DNA of 37,753 nucleotides from IMG/VR virus record IMGVR_UViG_3300027741_000140, positions 1-37,753 of that record. The stretch is one strand, 5' to 3'. A program made the translations under genes and the position numbers. Each line of letters opens with the position of its first letter. Positions within the stretch are counted from its first letter, which is position 1. The notes below the pieces were generated by a model. The model was not told where the DNA came from. It saw only the letters and a program-made list of their open reading frames with translations, and did no database searches. Shown here in pieces: positions 1 through 8,421 of the stretch. Origin of the DNA: a virus.

Positions 1-1
1 C

Positions 2-64
2 GAATGGATAAAGCGGTTTTACGAAACTGCTGAGACGAGGATATTAGAGAGTGACCGAAGCTGA
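2..64 (+). CDS. C-terminal end of an upstream gene (partial, unknown)
   Basis: One frame is open from the left edge and reads EWIKRFYETAETRILESDRS before a TGA at 62-64. The other two forward frames hit stops within the first 35 bases. The 14-base overlap with the GTG start at 51 matches the overlap style of this genome. Only about 20 residues are visible, with a charged and aromatic tail, so no function can be given. By position it may be a virion gene upstream of the fibres. Confidence 0.45.
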   Translation, partial: EWIKRFYETAETRILESDRS

Positions 65-254
65 GAGAATTCGTGAATGGCTAATCCGCGTTGCTGATGA
101 CGTACAAGAGAAATATGAAATGTACAAGATCGGTGTCGTCAAAAAACAAGAACTATTGGATTTCATTAGCCAGTCTTACGACACGCTCTTAGTAATGAAA
201 AAGGTTGCTCATGGCACGGCATACATGAGGGGCATTACCCCGAAAGGAATTTAA
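51..254 (+). CDS. Small hypothetical protein upstream of tail fibre
   Basis: A 67-residue soluble, mostly helical and charged protein with no signal peptide or membrane segment. It starts at GTG, overlaps the end of the preceding partial gene, and stops immediately before the tail-fibre ATG at 255 with no gap. An AAAGGA ribosome site for the fibre lies inside its last codons, so the two are probably translated together. I do not recognise the family. Position suggests a structural or assembly role, but that is inference. Confidence 0.6.
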   Translation: MTEAERIREWLIRVADDVQEKYEMYKIGVVKKQELLDFISQSYDTLLVMKKVAHGTAYMRGITPKGI

Positions 255-3065
255 ATGGAATCAAGAATCTATAACGACCTTGCCCTGTACGGCGCATTGG
301 TTTTGGAGGTCAATGAGACTGGCTTCCCTGCAAACCCACAAATTGGTACTTTCCTGATTAAGGACAGCAACCTCTACGGCTACGTCAGCATTGGTGGTCT
401 GGAGACTTGGTATCCTTTCTCACATAAGACTCTGTCTTACATTCACTCTCAAGGCTTGAGTTCTACCACTTGGACTGTGGAGCACAACCTTGGTACTACC
501 AACGTCTGGATTCAAGTTAAAGACCAGAACGGCAACATCGTATCTGTTGGCAAACAAGACATCAATAACAACTCTTTCCGCCTGACATTTACTGAAGCCG
601 TTCGCGGCACAGTGATGGTGGTGGCTCCTGACTCCGTAGACGTACCTGAAGTTAAGGCCACCGTGATTGACGTGGGTAATGTCCACATCAGCACTTCTGG
701 TATTACTGTAAACGGCTCGTCAGTTCTGACTTCCGCAAACATTCAAGACCAAATCGACGATTCCATCGCCGCTGTAGTGGGTGCTGCTCCCGCTGCTTTG
801 GATACTCTAGAAGAGATTGCTGCTCAGTTGGCTAACGACGAGTCGGCTGTTTCCTCATTGACAACGATTGTTTCCAATAAAGCTAACAAAGACCTCTCTA
901 ACGTCACCACTCTCCCTGCTGGCGTAGTAGCTCAGTTGAAGGGTGATACAGGTGCTACGGGCGCAACTGGAGCCACTGGTGCTCAAGGCCCTGCTGGCCC
1001 TAACGGTGCTAAAGGTGATACTGGTGCCCAAGGCCCACAAGGTATCCAAGGTGTTAAAGGTGATACCGGAGCCACAGGTGCTACCGGAGCTACAGGCCCA
1101 CAGGGTATTCAAGGCGTTAAAGGCGACACAGGTGCACAAGGCCCTCAAGGTGAAAAGGGTGACAAAGGCGATACGGGCGCTACTGGAGCTGCGGGTGCCA
1201 CGGGCGCACAAGGGCCTCAAGGTATTCAAGGCCTCAAAGGAGACAAGGGCGATACTGGCGCTACTGGCCCAACAGGTGCTACTGGAGCTGCTGGCGCTCA
1301 AGGTATTCAGGGTCTGAAGGGTGATAAGGGTGATACAGGTGCAACTGGTGCTACAGGCCCAGCAGGTTCTGACGCTTCCGTAACTACTTCTTCTATCCAG
1401 TCGGCTCTGGGTTACACCCCCGTTAATCCTTCGACATTAGCCTCTGTTGCTACTGCTGGTACTTACGCAAGCCTGACAGGCAAACCTTCTCTGTCTACCG
1501 TGGCGACATCGGGTCTGTACTCTGACTTGTCTGGTAAGCCTACTCTCGCAACCGTAGCGACTTCTGGTGACTACGCAGACCTGACTGGTACGCCTAGCCT
1601 GTTCTCGGGTTCTTATAACGACCTGACCAACAAGCCATCCGTGGCTGCTGCTGGCGGCTCTGCTTCGCAAGACTTCGCCACTAAAGCCTTGACCGTAAGC
1701 GGCGACATCCTCCCATCCGTGGCAGGTGTGACCAACATCGGCTCTGCTACCAAGAAGTTCGGCGCTATCTACACAAAAGAATTGCGTATTGACGCTAACA
1801 CTCTGTACGTGGATGGCGTTCCTGTTCTGGGTTCTTCTGCCAACACTATTACCTTTACCTCTGATAACAATCAAGGTATGCGTATCGCCACTAGCGGTAC
1901 AGGTACTTTGGTTTTGGACTCCGCAGCTTCTACAACCATCCAAACTACAGGCCAGAACGGTGATGTACTGATCCAGTCTTCTGGACAGGGCGCTCTGACT
2001 CGCGTAACCTCTGCTACGCAAGTTACCCTGACTGCTCCTACCGTAGCAACTGTGGGTGACCAGACTATCTCTGGTAACCTAACCGTTTCGGGAAACTTCA
2101 CCGTAGCGGGCACTCCAACAACTGTGAACTCCACGGTGTTGACCGTTAAAGACAACATCATCACCGTCAACAAAGGTGAAGCCGGATCGGGCGTAACACT
2201 GCGTTATGCTGGTTTGGACGTGGATCGTGGCGACTTGGCCCGTCAGCGTCTGTTGTGGGATGAAACATCTGGCAAGTGGGTTGCTGGCCCAACCTCTCAG
2301 GAAGTGGCTTTGGCTACCGAGTCCTATGTAACCACAGCGATCTCTGGTAAGGCTAACACCTCCAGCCTAGCTACCGTGGCTACAAGCGGCTCTTACGCCG
2401 ATCTGACCAACAAGCCTACCTACGCTACCGTAGCATCTACTGGCGCTTATTCTGACCTCACAGGTAAGCCTAGCCTTGCCACCGTGGCTACTTCAGGTGC
2501 TTATGCTGATCTGACTGGCAAGCCTTCTTTGGCGACTGTAGCCACCTCGGGTGATTATGGCGACCTGATTAACAAACCTAGCCTGTTGTCACTGGGTTCC
2601 GTCGCAGGTGCGGCATTGGGCGTGGCTGCTGCTGGAACTGCTACTACAGCGGCTCGTTCAGACCACGTACACGCATCTCCTACAACCGTTTCTGGTAATG
2701 CCGGAACAGCTACTTCGCTTCAGAACGCACGCTTGATTGCAGGTGTGTCGTTTGACGGAACAGCTAACATCAACATTCCATTCTCTGGATTGTCTAGCGT
2801 ACCCACTACAATTGCTGGGTTTGGTATTACTGACGCTTACACAAAGACTGCGATTGATACAGCGATTGCTTTGAAGGCAAACTTGGCATCGCCAACATTT
2901 ACTGGTACAGTAAGCGGTATCACAGCCGCAATGGTCGGCTTAGGTAACGTAGACAACAAATCTAGTGCAACAATTCGTGGTGAACTGACCTCTTCTAACG
3001 TGACAACAGCACTCGGATACACCCCCATCAACCCAGCTAATACAATAGCCGCTGGAACATTCTAA
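255..3065 (+). CDS. Collagen-like tail fibre protein
   Basis: A 936-residue fibre, predicted trimeric, for host recognition. The N-terminal 135 residues look like a beta-structured virion-attachment domain ([16 protein letters not shown] region, typical of phage tail proteins). Residues about 230-373 are an uninterrupted Gly-X-Y collagen-like region ([21 protein letters not shown]). Two blocks of the shaft repeat [15 protein letters not shown] flank a central beta domain. The motif ALGYTPxNP, common in phage fibres, occurs after the collagen segment and again at the C terminus. No chaperone or enzymatic domain is visible. ATG follows AAAGGAATTTAA. The next gene is another fibre, so the two may form a branched or sequential fibre. 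Confidence 0.85.
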   Translation: MESRIYNDLALYGALVLEVNETGFPANPQIGTFLIKDSNLYGYVSIGGLETWYPFSHKTLSYIHSQGLSSTTWTVEHNLGTTNVWIQVKDQNGNIVSVGKQDINNNSFRLTFTEAVRGTVMVVAPDSVDVPEVKATVIDVGNVHISTSGITVNGSSVLTSANIQDQIDDSIAAVVGAAPAALDTLEEIAAQLANDESAVSSLTTIVSNKANKDLSNVTTLPAGVVAQLKGDTGATGATGATGAQGPAGPNGAKGDTGAQGPQGIQGVKGDTGATGATGATGPQGIQGVKGDTGAQGPQGEKGDKGDTGATGAAGATGAQGPQGIQGLKGDKGDTGATGPTGATGAAGAQGIQGLKGDKGDTGATGATGPAGSDASVTTSSIQSALGYTPVNPSTLASVATAGTYASLTGKPSLSTVATSGLYSDLSGKPTLATVATSGDYADLTGTPSLFSGSYNDLTNKPSVAAAGGSASQDFATKALTVSGDILPSVAGVTNIGSATKKFGAIYTKELRIDANTLYVDGVPVLGSSANTITFTSDNNQGMRIATSGTGTLVLDSAASTTIQTTGQNGDVLIQSSGQGALTRVTSATQVTLTAPTVATVGDQTISGNLTVSGNFTVAGTPTTVNSTVLTVKDNIITVNKGEAGSGVTLRYAGLDVDRGDLARQRLLWDETSGKWVAGPTSQEVALATESYVTTAISGKANTSSLATVATSGSYADLTNKPTYATVASTGAYSDLTGKPSLATVATSGAYADLTGKPSLATVATSGDYGDLINKPSLLSLGSVAGAALGVAAAGTATTAARSDHVHASPTTVSGNAGTATSLQNARLIAGVSFDGTANINIPFSGLSSVPTTIAGFGITDAYTKTAIDTAIALKANLASPTFTGTVSGITAAMVGLGNVDNKSSATIRGELTSSNVTTALGYTPINPANTIAAGTF
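942..1373 (+). repeat. Collagen-like Gly-X-Y coding repeat
   Basis: Tandem 9-base units encoding Gly-X-Y triplets, with [18 protein letters not shown] and GLKGDKGDT variants. The unit length is a multiple of three, so gain or loss of units keeps the frame. The repeat also opens long false ORFs in other frames on both strands. Confidence 0.9.
1432..1650 (+). repeat. First block of fibre shaft repeats ([15 protein letters not shown])
   Basis: Three to four imperfect copies of a roughly 17-residue unit, such as [19 protein letters not shown], just after the collagen region. The same unit recurs at 2365-2600 in the same gene. Confidence 0.75.
2365..2600 (+). repeat. Second block of fibre shaft repeats
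   Basis: Four copies of the same roughly 17-residue unit, e.g. [18 protein letters not shown], separated from the first block by a domain of about 240 residues. The DNA copies are close enough to recombine. Confidence 0.75.
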
Positions 3066-3077
3066 GGAGTAATTAAT

Positions 3078-5564
3078 ATGGCCGCCACAGGATTCACGCC
3101 CGTATCTTTATACTACAGCGCTACCGCTTCTAACGTGCCACTCGCCGCCAACTTGGTGGCTGGTGAGCTTGCTATGAACACAAATGATGGACGTCTTTTT
3201 TACAAGGACAGCTCCGGTGTTGTTCAGACTATGGCCTCTAAGGGCACTGGTTCTATCGGTGGTTCTACTACCCAAATCCAGTTTAACAACGCTGGCGCTT
3301 TAGGCGGATCGGCTTCTCTGACATGGAGCGGCACAGTTCTGACCTCTTCGGGCTTTGCTGGCCCATTGAACGGTACTGTGGGTGCTACTACTCCTGCTGC
3401 GGGTTCTTTCACCACTACAACCATCGGCACAAGCGAAACCTTGTCTTATGGTACTGCCAACGGCGTGGCTTATCTCGACGGCTCTAAGGTGTTGACTAGC
3501 GGGTCTTTGCTGACGTTTACGGGGGGTAATCTTACGGCACAGGGGTCTGTCCAATCCAACACTTTCTTTTCTGCGGTTGGTGGCGGTGTAACAAGTTATT
3601 ACTTTAGTACTTCATCAGGTACTACTTTTAATAACAGCACTGCACCATATTTGTGGCAATTCTCTGGCTCCGAAAAGATGCGCCTCGACTCCTCCGGCAA
3701 CCTCGGCTTGGGGGTTACTCCTAGTGCTTGGAGTAGTGCGTATAAGGCATTTCAGTTTGGTCAGCGTGGTGCTGTGTACGCACACACAAGCATATCCGCT
3801 ACCAATTTTTCTGACAATGTGTTTGATGATGGTAGCGCAAAGTACATCGTCAACGGCACAGCACAGCGATATCAGATGGGTGCGGGTCAACACATTTGGT
3901 ACACCGCCCCCTCCGGCACAGCAGGTAACGCCATCTCCTTTACCCAAGCAATGACGCTGGATACTAGTGGCTTGCTCCAAATTGGAACCACAAGCAACAC
4001 AGGCGGCGGTCGTGTTGATGCCCTTTCCAATGCAACATCGGCGTATACGGCACGTTCTGCATCGTCAGGAGCGGGAACTACGGTAAAAGCAGTTCGGTCA
4101 GTAGATAGCGGTGCAAGTAACTTTTCTAATGCTCAATACGATGCCTTGTCTCATGCTTGGATTCTGAGCAATAGTACCCAAGCAATGACTCTGGACTCCA
4201 GCGGTAACGTGGGTATTGGGACGAGTTCGCCTACATCTAGATTATCTGTAAATGGCGCGGCAGATGTTGTAGCATTACAGGTAACAAACGCAGCATTTGA
4301 CGGAAATACTGCTGATGTTATGCAAATTCAACCAAGTAATGGCGCTTACTATGGAAAACTGTTAAAAATTACTTCTGGTCGCTCTGATTTTAGTGATTCA
4401 CTTCTGTTCTTGAATACAACAACAGGAATGAATGGAACAAATGGTAGTTATTTAAGAGTACAAAATTCATCTTCAGCGGATATTTTTCGTATAGGAGGCA
4501 ATGGTAACGTGGGTATCGGCATTACAAGCCCTAGCACTCCCTTGCATATACAAGCTGATTCATCAGGAAATTCGACACGAGTGCAAGGCAGGTCTTCTGA
4601 TGGCTACGCAGATATATCCTTATTCAACAATGCCAATACTGTAAATAATGCTTTTTTTGGTTCATCTAATGCAGCAACTTTTTTGGGAACTGGCACAACA
4701 ATTCCTCTTACATTCCAAACCAACAACACAGAACGCATGCGTATCGACTCCAGCGGTAACTTGCTGGTTGGGACTACGAGTTCCACTTACGGAGGCTTGA
4801 TAACATCTAATGGCAACATTATTGCAACTGGCAACAGAATAATTGGAATAAACGGAACTGGTGTTGCCGCAGGAACATTTGCTTTCAGAAATTCTGTAGG
4901 TGTTCAAAAATCTGCTATTGGCTCTTATTACAACATTGCAGATGAAGGGAACATTGAGTTTTTAAATGGCACAACTACAAATGCAGTATTGACCTCCAGC
5001 GGTAACTTGCTGGTGGGGTTAACAAGCGCAATTAGAACAGTAACACCCATTCAAGCCAAAAATACAACTGGCGATACGGTTGTTTATTTACAAAACACAA
5101 ATGCCTCCCCTTATGGCCTTCGTGTAAATTACACAAATTCTCCAAATGGAAGTGATAATTGGTTCTTTTACGCAGATGATGGAACTACTTTGCGGTTTTC
5201 AGTTCGTTCCAACGGTGGTATTGCCAACTATGCGGCAAACAATGTAATTCTTTCAGACCGCAGAGAAAAAATAAACTTTGCCCCCGCTACTTCTTACCTT
5301 GACAAGATTTGTGCAATACCTGTTCAGACATTTAATTACATTGACCAAAATCTTGAAACAGATGGTGGTTTGACATTGGGTGTGGTTGCTCAAGATGTTC
5401 AAGCGGTTGCCCCTGAGTTGGTAACTGAATCAAATTGGGCTAGTAAAGATGAAGAACCAAAGATGCGTTTGTCTATCTACCAAACCGACCTGCAATATGC
5501 CTTGATGAAGGCTTTGCAAGAACTCAAAGCAGAGTTTGACGCATACAAAGCATCCCATCCCTAA
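3078..5564 (+). CDS. Tail fibre/spike with C-terminal S74 chaperone
   Basis: An 828-residue fibre. The C-terminal hundred residues match the intramolecular chaperone of endosialidase (Peptidase S74): the site reads SDRREK, with Ser726 and Lys731 spaced like the known Ser-Lys dyad, followed by the GVVAQDVQAVAPELV segment. This domain trimerises the fibre and then cuts itself off before Ser726. The body carries about six copies of a unit like MRLDSSGNLGIGTTSP, common in phage fibres ending in S74. The N terminus (residues 10-50, YYSATASNVPLAANLVAGELAMN) resembles an attachment domain. ATG follows TAAGGAG, 12 bases after the first fibre. No glycosidase motif is seen. Confidence 0.85.
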   Translation: MAATGFTPVSLYYSATASNVPLAANLVAGELAMNTNDGRLFYKDSSGVVQTMASKGTGSIGGSTTQIQFNNAGALGGSASLTWSGTVLTSSGFAGPLNGTVGATTPAAGSFTTTTIGTSETLSYGTANGVAYLDGSKVLTSGSLLTFTGGNLTAQGSVQSNTFFSAVGGGVTSYYFSTSSGTTFNNSTAPYLWQFSGSEKMRLDSSGNLGLGVTPSAWSSAYKAFQFGQRGAVYAHTSISATNFSDNVFDDGSAKYIVNGTAQRYQMGAGQHIWYTAPSGTAGNAISFTQAMTLDTSGLLQIGTTSNTGGGRVDALSNATSAYTARSASSGAGTTVKAVRSVDSGASNFSNAQYDALSHAWILSNSTQAMTLDSSGNVGIGTSSPTSRLSVNGAADVVALQVTNAAFDGNTADVMQIQPSNGAYYGKLLKITSGRSDFSDSLLFLNTTTGMNGTNGSYLRVQNSSSADIFRIGGNGNVGIGITSPSTPLHIQADSSGNSTRVQGRSSDGYADISLFNNANTVNNAFFGSSNAATFLGTGTTIPLTFQTNNTERMRIDSSGNLLVGTTSSTYGGLITSNGNIIATGNRIIGINGTGVAAGTFAFRNSVGVQKSAIGSYYNIADEGNIEFLNGTTTNAVLTSSGNLLVGLTSAIRTVTPIQAKNTTGDTVVYLQNTNASPYGLRVNYTNSPNGSDNWFFYADDGTTLRFSVRSNGGIANYAANNVILSDRREKINFAPATSYLDKICAIPVQTFNYIDQNLETDGGLTLGVVAQDVQAVAPELVTESNWASKDEEPKMRLSIYQTDLQYALMKALQELKAEFDAYKASHP

Positions 5565-5579
5565 CCCAAAGGAAATATC

Positions 5580-5867
5580 ATGACAAACTGGACTATTACC
5601 CAAACTAACTACCTGACTTCTACAGGTTACATCACAACAGCACATTGGACTGCTACCGCCGTGGATGGAGACTACACAGCTTCTATCTACTCTACTTGTT
5701 CATTTGGTGAGGGTACTCCCACAATCCCTTACGCCGACGTTACAGAGCAAGAAGTATTGGATTGGTGTTGGGCTAACGGCGTAGACAAAGACGCTACAGA
5801 AGCCGCCTTGGCCGAGCAGATCGAACTGCAAAAGCACCCAGTACAAGAAGCTGGCGTACCTTGGTAA
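5580..5867 (+). CDS. Small phage protein next to tail fibre
   Basis: A 95-residue protein without signal or membrane segment. The N-terminal half is rich in Thr, Tyr and Trp in a beta-strand pattern; the C-terminal half is acidic and helical and ends in GVPW. Similar proteins of this size sit beside tail-fibre genes in many phages, where they are labelled hypothetical. ATG is preceded by AAAGGAAATATC. A role as fibre partner or assembly factor is guessed from position only. Confidence 0.7.
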   Translation: MTNWTITQTNYLTSTGYITTAHWTATAVDGDYTASIYSTCSFGEGTPTIPYADVTEQEVLDWCWANGVDKDATEAALAEQIELQKHPVQEAGVPW

Positions 5868-5917
5868 AACGGGAAGCCGCCACCCGACCTTGGCGGCACA
5901 TTGAAAGGAAATACGAT

Positions 5918-6145
5918 ATGGAAAACAAAAAGCCCCAAATCGTGACAATCGACGGAACCGAGTACGACGTTAACGACTTCAACGAGAACCAGCTTCTCCT
6001 GCTGAACCACACAGCAGACTTGGATCGTAAGATTGCATCGACTCAATTCCAACTGCAACAATTGAACGTCGGCAAAGATGCGTTCTTGACTATGCTGAAA
6101 GAAGCATTGAAAGAGCAACCTGCCGAAGCAGAGGTGAAAGAATGA
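5918..6145 (+). CDS. Small DUF6447-like protein
   Basis: A 75-residue protein beginning IVTIDGTEYDVNDF, which resembles the short phage and cyanobacterial DUF6447 family: a TIDG-EYD strand followed by a helical segment of stacked Leu and Gln residues (residues 20-65). No membrane segment. I chose ATG 5918, which has AAAGGAAATACGAT upstream, over the longer in-frame start at 5861, which overlaps the previous gene and lacks a ribosome site. Its end overlaps the next start by four bases (ATGA). Function unknown; it opens the lysis operon. Confidence 0.7.
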   Translation: MENKKPQIVTIDGTEYDVNDFNENQLLLLNHTADLDRKIASTQFQLQQLNVGKDAFLTMLKEALKEQPAEAEVKE

Positions 6146-6375
6146 GCGATGTAAATTCAGCTATTGCCGCAGCAGCATCAGACGCATTAGTAAGCCAAGT
6201 GACTGGTAAGAAGTTTTATCTTTCTAAGACATTTTGGGTGAACGTAGTCTGCGCCGCCGCGCTCGGTCTTCAAATGCGCTACGGCTTTGTGATCGGTGCT
6301 GAACTGCAAGCTCTAGCACTTACAGCAATCAATCTTGGTCTGCGTAAGATTACAAATCAACCCGTAACTTGGTAA
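6142..6375 (+). CDS. Small membrane protein, possible holin
   Basis: A 77-residue protein with a soluble N terminus and two hydrophobic stretches, about residues 31-46 (FWVNVVCAAALGLQM) and 50-66 (VIGAELQALALTAINLG), linked by a short turn. Size, two membrane helices and position at the head of a cassette ending in an endolysin are those of a class II holin. Similar small phage proteins ending in KSPVTW/QPVTW are usually unannotated. Another holin candidate lies at 6756, so assignment as the holin is uncertain. Confidence 0.6.
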   Translation: MSDVNSAIAAAASDALVSQVTGKKFYLSKTFWVNVVCAAALGLQMRYGFVIGAELQALALTAINLGLRKITNQPVTW

Positions 6376-6379
6376 AAAC

Positions 6380-6613
6380 ATGGACGCCCAAACACTCATT
6401 AACATTGGTCTCGGATTCTGCATGGCAGTTTGCGGATGGTTTGCTCGTGAGCTTTGGGCGGCTGTGAAAGACTTAAAGTCTGACCTTGCCAAGCTGCGTG
6501 AAGAGATTCCTAAAGTCTATGTCCAACGCGATGACTACCGCGAAGACATGCGCGACATCAAGGAAATGTTCAGCAAGATCATGGACAAGCTAGAACTGAA
6601 GCAGGATAAATGA
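6380..6613 (+). CDS. Membrane-anchored coiled-coil protein of the lysis cassette
   Basis: A 77-residue protein with one N-terminal membrane helix (about residues 7-27, INIGLGFCMAVCGWFARELW) and a long charged amphipathic helix to the end. The topology resembles XhlA-type or i-spanin-like lysis accessory proteins, but no family can be named. The start has no clear ribosome site and lies four bases after the preceding stop, which suggests translational coupling. The stop overlaps the next ATG. Confidence 0.6.
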   Translation: MDAQTLINIGLGFCMAVCGWFARELWAAVKDLKSDLAKLREEIPKVYVQRDDYREDMRDIKEMFSKIMDKLELKQDK

Positions 6614-6759
6614 TGGACACCATCGACATCCTAGCTAAAGTTTGGCCTCTCTTATTAGCCTTTGTTAGCCTTGTGATTGTCCTTGCAAAGCTTGATAACC
6701 GAGTCGCAGTCCTTGAGGAAAAGGTAAAAGTCTTGTTTGAGCTGTACAACAAAAAATGA
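6613..6759 (+). CDS. 48-residue membrane/coiled-coil lysis accessory protein
   Basis: A short gene in the gap between its neighbours. It reads MDTIDILAKVWPLLLAFVSL and continues with a second hydrophobic turn (VIVLAKL), then a leucine-zipper-like helix (residues 27-45) ending LYNKK. Its ATG overlaps the previous TGA (ATGA) and its own TGA overlaps the next ATG, so both ends show coupling. One membrane helix plus a coiled coil makes it a shorter version of the gene before it. It could be a holin regulator, antiholin or spanin-like component; the sequence cannot decide. Confidence 0.6.
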   Translation: MDTIDILAKVWPLLLAFVSLVIVLAKLDNRVAVLEEKVKVLFELYNKK

Positions 6760-7271
6760 TCACTCTGCTTTCAACTATCGTCTCATTCTTAATGGGCGGC
6801 CTGCCTAAGCTGCTTGAGTTTTTTCAAGACAGGTCGGACAAGAAGCACGAGATAACTTTGGCCCAAATGCAAATTGAAAGAGAGCTTGAGCTTAAAAAAT
6901 TAGGCTACGACATTCAGGAGCAGATTGAGCACATTAAGTCTGAGCAGCTTCAAATTGAAACCGCGTCGCAAGATAAGCGGGCTTTAATCGGCGCCCAGCA
7001 AGCTGAAATGCAAGCTATATACGCCCATGACGCAAGTTTGAATGAAGGGACTAGCCAATGGATGCACAACCTAAGAGCAAGCGTTCGGCCCGTGATTACT
7101 TACGGGTTCTTCTTTCTTTTGGTGGCCATCGACGCCTGCCTCGTCTATCATGGTATAGCTTCTGGCGTATCTTTTGACAAGTTGGCAGAACAGTTGTGGG
7201 ATAACGAAACCCAAACGCTTTTTGCGGCCATAATAAGTTTCCACTTTGGTGGCCGAGCCTTTGGGAAATGA
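6756..7271 (+). CDS. Putative 3TM-type holin
   Basis: A 171-residue protein. Residues 1-20 are hydrophobic, 25-90 form a long charged coiled coil (many Gln/Glu/Lys), and the C-terminal third carries membrane helices at about 113-131 (VITYGFFFLLVAIDACLVY) and 152-168. The NLRASVRPVITYG segment before the second helix resembles the gene-transfer-agent/phage holin of three TMs (GTA_holin_3TM). It sits directly upstream of the endolysin with a four-base overlap. Family assignment is by pattern only. Confidence 0.6.
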   Translation: MITLLSTIVSFLMGGLPKLLEFFQDRSDKKHEITLAQMQIERELELKKLGYDIQEQIEHIKSEQLQIETASQDKRALIGAQQAEMQAIYAHDASLNEGTSQWMHNLRASVRPVITYGFFFLLVAIDACLVYHGIASGVSFDKLAEQLWDNETQTLFAAIISFHFGGRAFGK

Positions 7272-7744
7272 ACGTCAGCGCCAAAGCCATCAAGACGGTG
7301 ATGCACCATGAAGGCGTACGACAGAAGCCATATAGATGCCCGGCGCGGCTCTGGACTGTCGGTGTGGGCCACGTTTTGTACCCAGAACAGGGTAAACTCA
7401 AGATAGAGGACCGAATGTCCTTCCCCCTTAAAGAAGAGGATAATCGGACCTTTTCGATGGAGGAAGTAGATGGAATTCTTCGCGCAGATTTGGCTCGCTT
7501 TGAGCGGGGTGTGGCACAGTATGTTCCCGTACCCCTTACCCAAGGTCAGTTTGATGCTCTTGTTAGCTTTAGCTTTAATGTTGGTTTGGGCACATTACAG
7601 CGAAGCACGTTGCGTCAGAAGGCTCTTAGAGGAGATTTCAAAGGAGCCGCGGAAGAACTCCTAAAGTACTGTATGGCTGGGGGTAAAATACTCAAAGGCC
7701 TTCAGAACCGAAGAATTGACGAACGGGCGTTGTTTTTATCCTGA
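7268..7744 (+). CDS. Endolysin, GH24 (T4-type) lysozyme
   Basis: A 158-residue muramidase that cuts the glycan backbone of peptidoglycan at lysis. The catalytic glutamate is Glu15 in HHEGVRQKPY and the WTVGVGH block carries Thr30. The intermediate residue, Asp20 in T4, is Cys24 here: the E-8aa-C-5aa-T form known from P1 Lyz-like endolysins. The later SFSFNVG and GLQNRRIDERALF blocks are also typical. There is no N-terminal hydrophobic SAR segment, so it should rely on a holin for export. ATG overlaps the preceding stop (ATGA). Confidence 0.9.
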   Translation: MNVSAKAIKTVMHHEGVRQKPYRCPARLWTVGVGHVLYPEQGKLKIEDRMSFPLKEEDNRTFSMEEVDGILRADLARFERGVAQYVPVPLTQGQFDALVSFSFNVGLGTLQRSTLRQKALRGDFKGAAEELLKYCMAGGKILKGLQNRRIDERALFLS

Positions 7745-7758
7745 AGTCATAATAAAAT
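7730..7758 (+). promoter_or_regulatory. Candidate sigma70-like promoter for virion genes
   Basis: TTGTTT at 7730-7735 and TAAAAT at 7753-7758 are separated by 17 bases, in the only gap between the lysis and head-tail genes. The -10 matches consensus in five of six positions and the -35 in three. The GTG start of the next gene follows 27 bases later. Confidence 0.35.
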
Positions 7759-7785
7759 AGCCAAATACTTTAAAGGGGATGCATT

Positions 7786-8421
7786 GTGACGGTTGCAGCC
7801 GTGATGACCTATGACTCGCTGGTCAATGACATCCAAACGTATTTGGAGCGCACTGACACGCAGACGCTCGAAAAGATTCCGCAGTTTATCATGCTTGCGG
7901 AGCAGATCATTGCGTCCGAAATTAAGTTCTTGGGCAACCTTCAGGTGGTTGAAAGTACCCTAGTCAAGGGCGAGAACGTCATTCCCAAGCCTGCACGTTG
8001 GCGCAAGACTGTGTCCATGAACGTCACCGTGGCTGGAAAGCGCCGCCCTATCCTCCTGCGCACATACGAGTACATCCGTGAGTACTGGCCAGACCCAGCT
8101 CAGGAGGACGCCCCTCTGTACTTCTGCGACTACGACTATGAGCACTGGCTCGTGGGTCCTACGCCAGACGACGACTACTCCTACGAGGTCCTGTACTACC
8201 AAAGGGTCCAGCCCTTGGACTCCGCAAACCAGTCCAATTGGTTTACTCAGTACGCCCCACAGGCGCTGCTGTACGGGACTCTGTTGCAGGCCATGCCGTT
8301 CCTTAAGAACGACGAGCGCATGCCTATGTGGCAGCAGAATTACAGCCAAATTATTGAAGTCCTGAAGACAGAAAACGTCACTCGTGCGGCTGATCGTCAG
8401 GCTATTGTGAGGGATTCATAA
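7786..8421 (+). CDS. Head-tail adaptor protein (SU10-like)
   Basis: A 211-residue protein resembling adaptor proteins of SU10-type podoviruses, which dock below the portal and connect it to the nozzle. Visible features are an N-terminal helical part (YDSLVNDIQTYLERTD, then IPQFIMLAEQII), a central beta region with PARWRKTVSMNV, and a C-terminal helical part (YAPQALLYGTLLQAMPFL) typical of this family. The start is GTG with AAAGGGGAT upstream; ATG seven codons in would also work. The last base of its stop is the first base of the next ATG. Next to the nozzle gene, as expected. Confidence 0.65.
   Translation: MTVAAVMTYDSLVNDIQTYLERTDTQTLEKIPQFIMLAEQIIASEIKFLGNLQVVESTLVKGENVIPKPARWRKTVSMNVTVAGKRRPILLRTYEYIREYWPDPAQEDAPLYFCDYDYEHWLVGPTPDDDYSYEVLYYQRVQPLDSANQSNWFTQYAPQALLYGTLLQAMPFLKNDERMPMWQQNYSQIIEVLKTENVTRAADRQAIVRDS

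Noticed and set aside
855-1317. Open frames on both strands over the collagen-like region
   Set aside because: Shadows of the Gly-X-Y repeat; composition is repetitive and the sense frame is clearly the fibre.
5861-5917. Longer reading of the DUF6447-like gene
   Set aside because: No ribosome site and overlap with the previous gene; ATG 5918 has AAAGGA.
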